A DNA stretch of 64,000 bases from positions 248,001 to 312,000 of the forward strand of contig NZ_VDCZ01000003.1 of the NCBI RefSeq assembly GCF_006491645.1, given 5' to 3'. A program made the translations under genes and the position numbers. This stretch comes from Flavobacterium profundi. Its GTDB lineage: Bacteria > Bacteroidota > Bacteroidia > Flavobacteriales > Flavobacteriaceae. This document shows positions 7,690 to 16,137 of this stretch, piece by piece. Below the pieces are notes generated by a model that ran no database searches, was not told the origin of the DNA, and was given only the letters and a program-made list of their open reading frames with translations. How positions within the stretch are numbered: the stretch's first letter is position 1; the number at the start of each line of letters is the position of its first letter.

Positions 7690-7929
7690 TTAATCAACTC
7701 CTTGACCAGAATCTCTTATTAAGTTTCTATTCATTAACCAACATTCTGCATATGCAGCATTTCCAGCATTTGCAATTTGTTGATCATCTAATCCAGCCTC
7801 TGCGGCCCAATCCATCGCATCAAACATCCTATCATCACAATAACCTACCGCTACTTGTTGTGATCTTAATCTTGTAGCAAAAGAAGACAACGAGACTAAA
7901 ATAAGTGTACTTAAAACTATTTTTTTCAT
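7690..7929 (-). CDS. Small secreted two-cysteine protein C
   Basis: A 79-aa protein with the start taken at 7929 (MKKIVLS, as in its paralogues); an ATG two codons upstream (7935) is also possible. A signal peptide of about 20-24 residues precedes a mature domain with C31 and C63, 31 residues apart. It is clearly homologous to protein D: both have MFDAM(D/E)WA near the first Cys, a DDQ motif in the middle and AYA before the second Cys. The gap to D is 17 nt, so the two form a tandem duplicate in one transcript. Confidence 0.8.
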   Translation of the reverse strand: MKKIVLSTLILVSLSSFATRLRSQQVAVGYCDDRMFDAMDWAAEAGLDDQQIANAGNAAYAECWLMNRNLIRDSGQGVD

Positions 7930-7946
7930 AATCATAACCTATTAAA

Positions 7947-8177
7947 TTAAAATGAAGGGTTTAATTCCGAATTTTGCCTTAACCAACAATTGGCATACGC
8001 CCAGTTTCCAATATAACTTACTGTTTGATCATCAAAGTTTTCTTCCAAAGCCCATTCCATAGCATCAAACATAGCTTCTTCACAACTTGGATCCAAAACT
8101 TGTTCACTATTTGTATTTGCAAATGACCACAATGAAGTCGTCATTAAAAATACTAAACTAAAAATTACTTTTTTCAT
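7947..8177 (-). CDS. Small secreted two-cysteine protein D
   Basis: A 76-aa protein with a signal peptide (1-20, SFA) and a mature domain with C32 and C64 (C-x31-C). Two predicted helices flanking a central FDDQT turn suggest a disulfide-closed helical hairpin. It is the first gene after the operator-promoter at 8444-8522, behind a 266-nt leader, and so probably the most highly expressed product. It is a paralogue of C; A and B share only the two-cysteine plan. No known family recognised. Confidence 0.8.
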   Translation of the reverse strand: MKKVIFSLVFLMTTSLWSFANTNSEQVLDPSCEEAMFDAMEWALEENFDDQTVSYIGNWAYANCWLRQNSELNPSF

Positions 8178-8443
8178 AAATTTGTTTTTTAATTAAATTA
8201 ATTACAGTCATACTAGGTGTTCGTCAAAACATAATTAGAAAGGACTGTTTTTTTAGTTGGCACTTCGTAAAACAAGAAAAAGCCAACTTTCTTTATCCTT
8301 GTTTGATAGTTTTGTTTTAGAAAATCTATCCATTCCTTTTTTGCTCGTTTTTTTTTACGGGTTACTATCAGCTGAATCAATCCCAAATAGTGGCCGACTA
8401 TTTTTTTGAAAAATGGATGTTAATTCTCTCATTTCTCATATTT
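8178..8443 (-). promoter_or_regulatory. Conserved long 5' leader of the peptide D operon
   Basis: This gene-free stretch is related in sequence to the leader of G5 (9386-9635). Shared blocks include a 22-nt identity at 8188-8209 (starting 10 nt before the D start codon in both leaders), a block near 8311-8340, and a block near 8366-8390. A 7-bp inverted repeat (8255-8261 with 8282-8288) has a 20-nt loop, and its counterpart in the G5 leader has the same loop length and a changed but still paired stem. This fits a structured 5' UTR. The rest of the gap (8523-8674) is A+T-rich DNA in which I see nothing further. Confidence 0.55.
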
Positions 8444-8522
8444 CAAAACTACATGTGTTTTTCAATTAATACAAACATTGCTACTCGACATTCTTGAATA
8501 CCGACCTTGTTTTCATGAATTT
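8444..8522 (-). promoter_or_regulatory. Operator-promoter of the peptide D operon
   Basis: Read on the minus strand: tandem TTCnnGAA dyads with a 21-bp period (operator 8483-8522), an 8-bp gap, TTG (8472-8474), a 20-bp spacer and TAGTTTTG (8444-8451). The operator directly abuts the -33 region, the usual position for an activator of the AraC class. The predicted start is near 8438. Confidence 0.7.
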
Positions 8523-8674
8523 CAAGAAAAATAAATTGATTATTAAAACTTTATAAACTAAAGTATTTATAGTATGAAAGATTAAAATACACCTTATTTT
8601 AATTAAACTTTATGTTTTAAAAAATATATTCTATAAAAATCATTAGTAAAATTTGATCAAGGTAAAAAAACTCT

Positions 8675-9385
8675 TTATCCTTTAATGTTGCTTTTTTTAA
8701 TATCTAAGTCCATTTTTTCAAAATCTGAGCGTGAAATTATTTTAGCTTTTTTTGAAAAGAGCGGCAATTTTTCTTTACTATTGAATTCTATTTTTTTTAA
8801 ACCATATAGTATATTATCATATTGTAATTCTATAATTAAACCTGGTAGTCCGCCAAAACCTCTTGGCCCATATGAATAATTTAATTCTGGGCAATACCAA
8901 GCAATAACAGATTTTTCAAAATACTTTAAATTACCTTGTTTATCATATCTACCATTAGTATAGTGATGGGTTTGTATCGCTTTATAACATACATACTCAC
9001 CAATTTTTTTTGTTTCATTAACTAAATTCCAATCCATTAATAATGAATCCATTATAATAAACTGCTTATCATCAGACACATTAAATTTGGTTTTATTAGC
9101 TAGATCTATATATAGAGGAGTAGTTGTTGTAAGAATCGTTATAGCAACTAATTTATTCTCTAAAATAGCATTATCATCCAGTTTAAAAACAGATAATTCA
9201 TTATTAAACAAAAGAAAGGGTTCTTGTTGTTCCGCATTTTCATTTATTTTTTTTATAAAAGAGTTATCTATAACTGGTGAGCTTTTTAGAGCCTTATCTT
9301 CAGAAATTTTAACATTGTAAATTGCTTTAATATTATTTTGAGCAAAAGAGGAAAAAGCAATAAAAATTAGCACTATCTTTTTCAT
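8675..9385 (-). CDS. GLPGLI family protein (G5)
   Basis: A 236-aa protein with a signal peptide (1-15, FAQ), CYKA with C133, AWYCP with C165 and GLPGLIIEL at 179-187. The gap between the two cysteines is longer than in the other copies because of an inserted NGRYDKQGN loop. It stands alone, with no peptide gene next to it. It has its own operator-promoter (9636-9714) and a leader related to that of peptide D, so it is co-regulated with the main operon although separated from it by about 500 nt. Confidence 0.9.
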   Translation of the reverse strand: MKKIVLIFIAFSSFAQNNIKAIYNVKISEDKALKSSPVIDNSFIKKINENAEQQEPFLLFNNELSVFKLDDNAILENKLVAITILTTTTPLYIDLANKTKFNVSDDKQFIIMDSLLMDWNLVNETKKIGEYVCYKAIQTHHYTNGRYDKQGNLKYFEKSVIAWYCPELNYSYGPRGFGGLPGLIIELQYDNILYGLKKIEFNSKEKLPLFSKKAKIISRSDFEKMDLDIKKSNIKG

Positions 9386-9635
9386 GAGTTTATTATTTAA
9401 TTAAATTAATTACAGTCGTTCTTGTTCATTAAAACGTAAATCAGGAAAATCATATTAATTATAGTTGATTAATCACTACTTAAAAAAGTCAACTATATCT
9501 TTGTTGTTATATAATGATTTTGTTTTAGAAATATATTCATTCCTTTTCAACTCTTTTCTTTAAGGTTTACAATCAACTAAATCAATCCCTAATAATGGCT
9601 TCATATCTTTTTAGAAAATAAATATTTCTCTAATT
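9386..9635 (-). promoter_or_regulatory. Conserved long 5' leader of G5
   Basis: The counterpart of the leader at 8178-8443. It has the identical 22-nt block at 9396-9417, also starting 10 nt before the start codon, and a 9-bp perfect inverted repeat (9460-9468 with 9489-9497) enclosing a 20-nt loop. No ORF is conserved between the two leaders. Nothing else is visible between 9715 and the regulator start at 9797. Confidence 0.55.
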
Positions 9636-9714
9636 CAAATCTAATAGGGTTTCATAAGGTTTACAAATAAAGTAACTCGATATTCTTGAATTTCGACAAG
9701 TATTTCAGGAATTT
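9636..9714 (-). promoter_or_regulatory. Operator-promoter of G5
   Basis: On the minus strand: operator 9675-9714 with TTCTTGAA and TTCAGGAA dyads 13 bp apart, an 8-bp gap, TTG (9664-9666), a 20-bp spacer and TAGATTTG (9636-9643). It lies between G5 and the divergent TPR/AraC regulator, 82 bp before the regulator start, so it could also serve autoregulation. Confidence 0.7.
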
Positions 9715-9796
9715 ATTGAGAATATTATTTTCAAATAAATTAAAAAGTAGATATTTACAATTTAAAAATTCAAGCTGAAATGCTGTAAAATTTCTT

Positions 9797-11491
9797 ATGA
9801 AACATTTTTTTCTATTCGGTTTATTCTTCTATTTTGGTTTTATATACTCTCAAAATACAATCTTATCAAAACTATCTTACCAACAATTAATAGACTCTTT
9901 TCATAAATATAAAGGGCAAATAGAAATTCAAAAAAAATTTGCTAAAGAATACTTAAATAGAGGCAAAAAAGAAAAAGATATTGAACGAATCGCAGGGGGA
10001 TATTATTTCCATTCCTATTTTTACAATGACAATAACTGTTTCAAATACTGTGATAGTGCTATAGAAATAACTAAGAATTTTAAAAATCAAAAATTCCCAA
10101 TGGTAGCATATAGCAGAAAAACAGACAAGTATGTAGAATTAAAAGACTATGTAAAAGCAATAGATAATTTATTACTTTCAGAAAAATATGCCTTAAAATT
10201 TGACAATCTTATGTATTATTATGATGCTAAAAATAACATTGGTATCGTAAAATCAGAATATTTAGGGGAATATAATGAAGCTATCGATTTATATAAAGAG
10301 AGTTTAGATTATTTTAAAACCAAAATAGGCAACGATAAAGATTACAATAATTACTATTTAGGAATTATTTTCGGTATTGCAGACTCTTACAAATCCTTAA
10401 AAAATACAGACTCTTCAACATTTTACAATCAATTGGGTTATAAAGAATCCATTCGATTAGGAGCTAAAGAAATGAAAAATCTCTTTATCCTTAATGAAGG
10501 AGCCAATCAAGTATTTAAACAAAATTATTATGCAACTATTGATAGTATTGATAAAGCTTTACCTCTTTTAATTGAAAGTAAAGACCTTGGAAATATTATA
10601 GCGGCAAACTTTTATTATGGCAAAGCCTATGAGGGTTTAAAAAACGATAAAAAAGCAATTTATCATTTTAAGAATGTTGACTCTTTATATCTTTTAAATG
10701 GAAGAATAAATCCTGATTTTGTAGATGGATATATGTATCTTGTAAATTATTATAAAAGAATAGATGACAAAGAAAATCAACTTTTATACATTAACAAGTT
10801 CATAAAAATCGATAGTGTTTTAAAATACAATTATCAACAACTCAACAACAAAATCAAATATGAATATGAAATACCACATTTAATTAAAGATAAAGAAAAT
10901 ATTATAAACGAATTAGAAAGTAGTAAAAAAATCAATATTTTCATAATAATTACAGTTATAGGTATTTTTCTTCTAGCGTTATTTTATGGCATTAGGCAAA
11001 CCAAACTTAAAAAAATATATAAAAAACGCTTTGAAACTCTAATAGAAAATAAGAATGAAAATAAAACATTTAAAATAACTGATACAGTAAAGAATGCACA
11101 ATTTTCAAATGGATTAAAAATAGGCTTAACAGATGAAACTATAATAAATATTCTAGAAGAATTGGAAAATTTTGAAAAAAATAGAGGCTATCTTGATTCT
11201 AGCGTTAGTTTACAAATTTTAGCCCAAAAATTGAATACCAATTCCAAATATCTTTCTCTTATAATTAATTCAAAAAAAGAAAAAAACTTTACACAATATA
11301 TAAATGATTTAAGAATCGACAACATCATTAATGAATTAAAAAACACCTCCATTTTTAGAAATTACACCATTATGGCTTTAGCCAATGAAGCAGGTTTTAA
11401 TAACGCTGAATCGTTTTCAAAAGCTTTTTTTAAACGAACAGGAATAAAACCATCCTATTTCATCAAAGAATTAAAAGAACGTTATTCATAA
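9797..11491 (+). CDS. Membrane-anchored TPR protein with C-terminal AraC-type DNA-binding domain
   Basis: A 564-aa transcription regulator of a type common in Bacteroidota. It has an N-terminal signal or anchor sequence (1-18, YSQ), a periplasmic TPR-like helical repeat region (about 30-350), one transmembrane helix (about 379-399, INIFIIITVIGIFLLALFYG), a linker, and an AraC double helix-turn-helix (about 463-563, including FNNAESFSKAFFKRTGIKPS). This layout lets a periplasmic or envelope signal be passed to DNA-binding in the cytoplasm. It is divergent from the GLPGLI block and adjacent to one of the three operators. AraC-type proteins often bind direct repeats about two helical turns apart, which matches the 21-bp period. 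Control of the cluster by this protein is inferred. Confidence 0.85.
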   Translation: MKHFFLFGLFFYFGFIYSQNTILSKLSYQQLIDSFHKYKGQIEIQKKFAKEYLNRGKKEKDIERIAGGYYFHSYFYNDNNCFKYCDSAIEITKNFKNQKFPMVAYSRKTDKYVELKDYVKAIDNLLLSEKYALKFDNLMYYYDAKNNIGIVKSEYLGEYNEAIDLYKESLDYFKTKIGNDKDYNNYYLGIIFGIADSYKSLKNTDSSTFYNQLGYKESIRLGAKEMKNLFILNEGANQVFKQNYYATIDSIDKALPLLIESKDLGNIIAANFYYGKAYEGLKNDKKAIYHFKNVDSLYLLNGRINPDFVDGYMYLVNYYKRIDDKENQLLYINKFIKIDSVLKYNYQQLNNKIKYEYEIPHLIKDKENIINELESSKKINIFIIITVIGIFLLALFYGIRQTKLKKIYKKRFETLIENKNENKTFKITDTVKNAQFSNGLKIGLTDETIINILEELENFEKNRGYLDSSVSLQILAQKLNTNSKYLSLIINSKKEKNFTQYINDLRIDNIINELKNTSIFRNYTIMALANEAGFNNAESFSKAFFKRTGIKPSYFIKELKERYS

Positions 11492-11518
11492 TTTTCATTA
11501 CACATATAACTTTTTTTA

Positions 11519-11547
11519 TTGATTCCTTCTTAAGCTATGTATATTTG
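11519..11547 (+). promoter_or_regulatory. Promoter of the DinB-domain gene
   Basis: TTG at 11519-11521, an 18-bp spacer, and TATATTTG at 11540-11547, a good match to the flavobacterial consensus. The ATG follows 30 nt later. Confidence 0.65.
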
Positions 11548-11577
11548 CATGACATTATTCTGAAACAGAAAAACATC

Positions 11578-12708
11578 ATGAAAAAAACATTTTTATTAAT
11601 GGGCTTGTTCATTCAATTGACATTGAGCGCACAAGACACAAAAGTAGTTTCCAGTACTTGGACTTCTTTTACACAATCAATTAACGTAGAATCTAAAACC
11701 GAAAAGAAATTTAAAATTGAAGCCTCTGTAAAAGCAGTTATTGCAGATGAACATGCTTGGGCAGGTGTGTGGGCAAGAGTAGACAAAAAAGATGGCGGTT
11801 ATGGTTTCTTTGATAATATGGGAGATAGACCTATTAACACCGACACTTGGCAAACCTATGCTGTGGAAGGAACTTTTGATGCAACTTCTAAATCCATCAA
11901 TTTTGGAGGTTTATGTGAATACAATGGTAAATTTTATTTTGACGATTTTAAATTATACATTGAAAATGACAAGGGCGTTTTAGAACCTGTAAAAATAACC
12001 AATGGCGATTTTGAAAAGAAAGTAGAAAACGGAACTGTTCCAAGATGGAGCTTTGGCGTTTCAAAAGGAAAAAGTATCAAGGTAAAAGAATTTGACGTTA
12101 CCTCAACTACTGACAAAGCCGAAGGAAAACTGGCATTACTTGTAGAAGGCAAAGGCATAGTCTTTAAAGACTCTTATAAAATTAAGCCTATGGAAGATGT
12201 TTCTCCTCAAATTGGAACTTTAATTGCCATGTTAGAAAACTTAAAAGACCGTGTTGAAAATCAGGTAAAAAATATGAGTCAGTATGAATTAGACTATCTC
12301 CATGATGACAAAGCCAACCGTATTGGTTCTTTAATCATGCATTTAGCTGCTGCTGAAAAATACTACCAAGTATACACATTTGAAAACAGAGGTTTTACGG
12401 AAGAAGAAAGCAAAATGTGGGAAACCGCTTTAAATTTAGACCAAGGTGGTCGAGATGAATTACGCAATCATGATGCTCAATATTATTTGGATATTTTTAA
12501 TGAAGTACGAGCTAAAACCATAGCGGAATTAAAGAAAAGAGACGATGCTTGGTTGATGGAAGTACATGAGAACAGTGGCATGAACAACTTTTTTGGTTGG
12601 TTTCACGTTATGGAACACCAATCGAGTCATTTAGGACAAATCTTATTTTTAAAGAAACGTATTCCACCAGAACCAGAAGTAAACTTGGAACAACCGATTA
12701 AAAATTAA
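11578..12708 (+). CDS. Secreted protein with C-terminal DinB-like four-helix domain
   Basis: The start at 11578 (MKKTFLLMG) gives a typical signal peptide (1-18, LSAQ) and 376 aa; a more upstream ATG (11545) adds 11 residues before it. The N-terminal half (about 20-195) is a beta-rich region with GDFE and FDDFKLY elements like those of carbohydrate-binding jelly rolls. The C-terminal half is a DinB/DUF664-like helical bundle with histidines in IMHLAAAEKYY and FHVMEHQSSHLGQI positioned to bind a metal. DinB-fold enzymes include metal-dependent thiol transferases, but the substrate here is unknown. It has its own promoter and terminator. Confidence 0.8.
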   Translation: MKKTFLLMGLFIQLTLSAQDTKVVSSTWTSFTQSINVESKTEKKFKIEASVKAVIADEHAWAGVWARVDKKDGGYGFFDNMGDRPINTDTWQTYAVEGTFDATSKSINFGGLCEYNGKFYFDDFKLYIENDKGVLEPVKITNGDFEKKVENGTVPRWSFGVSKGKSIKVKEFDVTSTTDKAEGKLALLVEGKGIVFKDSYKIKPMEDVSPQIGTLIAMLENLKDRVENQVKNMSQYELDYLHDDKANRIGSLIMHLAAAEKYYQVYTFENRGFTEEESKMWETALNLDQGGRDELRNHDAQYYLDIFNEVRAKTIAELKKRDDAWLMEVHENSGMNNFFGWFHVMEHQSSHLGQILFLKKRIPPEPEVNLEQPIKN

Positions 12709-12711
12709 ATA

Positions 12712-12745
12712 AAAAATGCGTTCTTAATGGAACGCATTTTTTTTA
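12712..12745 (+). terminator. Intrinsic terminator after the DinB-domain gene
   Basis: A 9-bp stem AATGCGTTC/GAACGCATT (12715-12723 with 12730-12738) with a 6-nt loop and a T8 tail. It also separates this gene from the convergent hamB. Confidence 0.85.
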
Positions 12746-12789
12746 TCAGTTGGAATAATTATTAACTTATTAAAACAATAATGAAATAT

Positions 12790-15315
12790 TTAATATTGCA
12801 AATATTTTTTTATTTCAAATTGAAACAACTCTGGTTGTTTCTTTAAATAAAATTCAAAGTTGACTCTATCCTTATCTTCTACAAATAAGTTCCCATTAAT
12901 ATCTAGTTTTAAATTATCTAATTGTTTATCTTTTTTTAATTTATTTATAGTATTCACACTTAAACCAAAACGAACAAATTTAATTACTTTTAAATCTGTT
13001 GTTCCATAAACATATTTGAAATAATATTCTTCTGTTATTAAATTGAATTCATAAAGAAATACAATCAGCGAGTTCAATTTAAAACTCACAAAATCTTCTT
13101 CTAATTTTAATTTTACAATTGCAATATTTACTAATATATTTTCAGGCTTATTTAAATTTATATAAACATTCCTATTATAATGGTCATTATCATATATTTT
13201 TGATGTCCTCGATGTTTCACCATATGAACTACCTATATATAACAATGGGTCTTCAGTCTTAGATTTTCCAATAAAATATTTTAAAGTTTCATTTATTCGT
13301 TCATTTAAATGCAACTTTTGTGTAACTTCTAAAAAATGATTATAATAATTTCTTGCTTTAATATTTTTCAATCTTTCTAATTCATAATCTTTAATATTAT
13401 CTTCATTCTCTAATACAAATATATCTTTGACAATATCAACTATTTTTAAGTCATCATTAAAATTAAATTTTAAAATCTGCCCTATTATTTTATCAATTGC
13501 ATAATCTAAATCTTTATAAAAAACATTTATTGAATTTTCAATTAAATATTTTTTTATTTCAAAATTAAAATTTATTGGTTCCTCTAAAATAAATTCAGAA
13601 TACTTAATTAATTTATCATCCTCAATCATTTGCTTTTCTTTTCTTTCTTTTACCTTTTCTTTTGTACCTGAAAATTCCAAATTATTTATATCATAATTTT
13701 CTATTAAAGGATTTTTAATAACATCTTTAAAAGTATGCTCTCTTAAAGATTTCAAAGCAGTTTCTATACTGTTTTTACCTTGATATTTTTTATTATCTAA
13801 AAAGTGAATTTTTGTCAAGAGCCCTTTTAAGGTCGGTTTATCTTTGCTAAAAACTTCATTTAATCTATTTGCCCTACCTATTAAGTTAATTAAATCCTTT
13901 ACTTTAAGTCTTTCATTTTTATTTCCAGTCCCATTGGTTGTAATAAATATTGTATCAATAGGTAAGTTAATACCTTCTAGTATTACAGAATTTGCCACTA
14001 TATATTTAATATCATTTATATTTTTGAATTTTTCTTCTAGATATTCCTTAATAATATTTGGTATTTTTGCATGAATATATATAACACCTTTTCTAATATA
14101 GTTTACTACATAAAATGATTTGTGGACTTCTTTATTTAAAGTATCAATTATTTTCTTTATCTCTTTATTATTTGATAAATCATTATTTGTTTTTTTTGAA
14201 ATTTTTTTGGCAAGTCTTTCTACAATTTTAGGTCGAGAGTGGAATACAAAGTTTTTATAACCACTATTTTCAATGATATATTCAAAATAATTTGTTTTAT
14301 TAATTAAATCAAAATATGAATCTGTAAAACGGTCATAAAAATAACTCTTCTTGCTCTTATAAAGATATAACTCAAAAGACTTAAAGTCATGTTGAATTTT
14401 CTTAGTAAAAATTTCTCCATTATTAGTACTCTTAACCTTTAAATTATCTACATTATCTATGAGAGGAGAAAGGTATACTATTTTTTGAGAATAATTTCTC
14501 TTATGATTAAGCTGAATTAATCGAGTCAAAATATAACTCCTTGAATCTCTATCAAATAATTTATGTGCTTCATCAATAAACATTACTTCATAGTTAATTA
14601 ATAAATTTTTATTAAGGAGTCTTGTTGCTCTTTCTTGTGTTAATATACCAATGAATTTCTCCTCATTATTATACATTTCATCATGCAATATCAATTTATA
14701 ATCTAGATTTAATGCTTTAATATCTTTATAAGTCTGTACTAATAATGATTTAGAAGGAACGATAACAGCTATTCTTAAAAAATCTTTTATTTTTATAAAT
14801 TCTTTAATCAAAGAACTTTTCCCGTAGGATGTTGGAGCTATATAAGCGACTTTATTAAATTGACTTTTAATTATTGAATTTCTTGAAATATTTTGCTCTA
14901 ATGACTCTATGTATTTTTCGGGAGATTCGAAATCCCTTTTATAAGAAATGAAAGCTATTGCATCTAAAATTAAGTTTTTTGAATCTACCTTATAAATCTT
15001 TTTTTCAAGTTTAGTTATAAAGTCAATAATAGGATAAAAACCAATCTGAAGACAAATCTCATATAGTGGTTTATAATTATTAAAATTTAAAGTATACTTC
15101 AAAATGATAAAATAACCTATTTTAAAATAGCCTTTTAATCTTTTATCAAGATTATAATATTTAAAAAACATTAAAGAACATGTCAAAATAAATTCTTTTT
15201 CCGTATCATTTAATTCTTCATTTAAGCAAAGCTTTCTAAATTTCTCTTTAAAATATTCATCTTTACTTAATTTCTTTAATTCTAATAAATCTTCATTATT
15301 CTTTTTCAATGTCAA
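12790..15315 (-). CDS. hamB: Hachiman defence helicase HamB
   Basis: An 841-aa superfamily 2 DEAD/DEAH-type helicase, the second component of the Hachiman anti-phage system. Walker A is at 161-168 (PTSYGKSS), the DEAH box at 248-251, motif V near 441-450 (ANSVILEGIN) and motif VI at 479-485 (IGRANRL with R481 and R484). About 130 residues of helical sequence precede the helicase core, and a long C-terminal region follows. In studied Hachiman systems HamB holds the nuclease HamA inactive and releases it on sensing abnormal DNA. The start overlaps the hamA stop by 20 nt, showing coupling. Codons are extremely A+T-rich compared with neighbouring housekeeping genes, which suggests horizontal acquisition. 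Confidence 0.9.
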   Translation of the reverse strand: MTLKKNNEDLLELKKLSKDEYFKEKFRKLCLNEELNDTEKEFILTCSLMFFKYYNLDKRLKGYFKIGYFIILKYTLNFNNYKPLYEICLQIGFYPIIDFITKLEKKIYKVDSKNLILDAIAFISYKRDFESPEKYIESLEQNISRNSIIKSQFNKVAYIAPTSYGKSSLIKEFIKIKDFLRIAVIVPSKSLLVQTYKDIKALNLDYKLILHDEMYNNEEKFIGILTQERATRLLNKNLLINYEVMFIDEAHKLFDRDSRSYILTRLIQLNHKRNYSQKIVYLSPLIDNVDNLKVKSTNNGEIFTKKIQHDFKSFELYLYKSKKSYFYDRFTDSYFDLINKTNYFEYIIENSGYKNFVFHSRPKIVERLAKKISKKTNNDLSNNKEIKKIIDTLNKEVHKSFYVVNYIRKGVIYIHAKIPNIIKEYLEEKFKNINDIKYIVANSVILEGINLPIDTIFITTNGTGNKNERLKVKDLINLIGRANRLNEVFSKDKPTLKGLLTKIHFLDNKKYQGKNSIETALKSLREHTFKDVIKNPLIENYDINNLEFSGTKEKVKERKEKQMIEDDKLIKYSEFILEEPINFNFEIKKYLIENSINVFYKDLDYAIDKIIGQILKFNFNDDLKIVDIVKDIFVLENEDNIKDYELERLKNIKARNYYNHFLEVTQKLHLNERINETLKYFIGKSKTEDPLLYIGSSYGETSRTSKIYDNDHYNRNVYINLNKPENILVNIAIVKLKLEEDFVSFKLNSLIVFLYEFNLITEEYYFKYVYGTTDLKVIKFVRFGLSVNTINKLKKDKQLDNLKLDINGNLFVEDKDRVNFEFYLKKQPELFQFEIKKYLQY

Positions 15316-16063
15316 TAAATTTTATAAATTCATCAATACTCTTTTTATTAATACAAATAATATTCAATTTATTTGCTCCATAATCTTTGCAAAGATTTTT
15401 TAGCTCATCTTTTAAGCTATCATTTATATTTTCAAAATTATCTCCCATAAAAATGGTAGAACTAGGAATAATATTAAATTCATCTATTTTATGAGACACA
15501 TTATCCATAAAATCTTTACTGAGCTGAGTAATTAGTTTAGATAATTTTTCATTTTTTCTTACATTTCCATTCTCTAAATGATTCTTTGCATTTTCCCAAG
15601 GATCACTATCTTTGATATCATTTGATTCAATTTTCTTTTTAATATCTTTATAAGCTGCTTTTATTTTACTTGTATGTTTTGTTTTATACTTTGAAGTAGA
15701 TTTACTTTCTACTAACCATAATGTTTCATCTTTTAAATACAATCCATCAAATCCTTTTTTTGGACCATTTTCTTCTAAATTCTTAAATAGAAAATATTGC
15801 TTATAATCTTTTGATCTTAAATAAAGATGACAAATAAATTCAGCCACATAACCTATTTTTGGCCTTTCATCTTTACCTTTTTTTATAAACCATTTTTTAA
15901 TCGCTTTTTTCACATACACTATATCATCTTTACTTAAATCGCCATTTCTAATCAATGCAATTTCTTTTTCGATTAAATCAATAAAATCATTAGAATAACT
16001 TTCAATATTTATAAAGTTTAAACAAAGCTTATCTGAAATTTCAATTACGTTATTATTAAACAT
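15296..16063 (-). CDS. hamA: Hachiman defence nuclease HamA (DUF1837)
   Basis: A 255-aa DUF1837 protein, the effector of Hachiman. It has a PD-(D/E)xK-like core: E75 in GYVAEFICHLYL, D106 in GFDGLY, and E119-S-K121 in LWLVESKS. All expected catalytic positions are present, so the nuclease looks active. Known HamAB complexes degrade DNA broadly when triggered, stopping phage production with the host. It is first in a two-gene unit with hamB. Upstream lies a divergent HTH gene with repeat-rich regulatory DNA. Confidence 0.9.
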   Translation of the reverse strand: MFNNNVIEISDKLCLNFINIESYSNDFIDLIEKEIALIRNGDLSKDDIVYVKKAIKKWFIKKGKDERPKIGYVAEFICHLYLRSKDYKQYFLFKNLEENGPKKGFDGLYLKDETLWLVESKSTSKYKTKHTSKIKAAYKDIKKKIESNDIKDSDPWENAKNHLENGNVRKNEKLSKLITQLSKDFMDNVSHKIDEFNIIPSSTIFMGDNFENINDSLKDELKNLCKDYGANKLNIICINKKSIDEFIKFIDIEKE

Positions 16064-16137
16064 CTAAATTGTAATTTATATTAATTTGTTCTTATTTAAA
16101 ATCTATAGTATATAAACAAAATAGATTTGTAATTTAC

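Noticed and set aside
8255..8340. A possible upstream ORF in the peptide D leader (26 codons from ATGGATAG)
   Set aside because: The counterpart in the G5 leader has a 1-nt deletion that changes the frame and stops after 15 codons, so the coding frame is not conserved.
3899..9385. Interpretation of the peptide cluster as a classic RiPP or double-glycine bacteriocin locus
   Set aside because: The peptides have Sec signal peptides, not double-glycine leaders, and no radical SAM, lanthipeptide, peptidase-transporter or cyclodehydratase gene is present.
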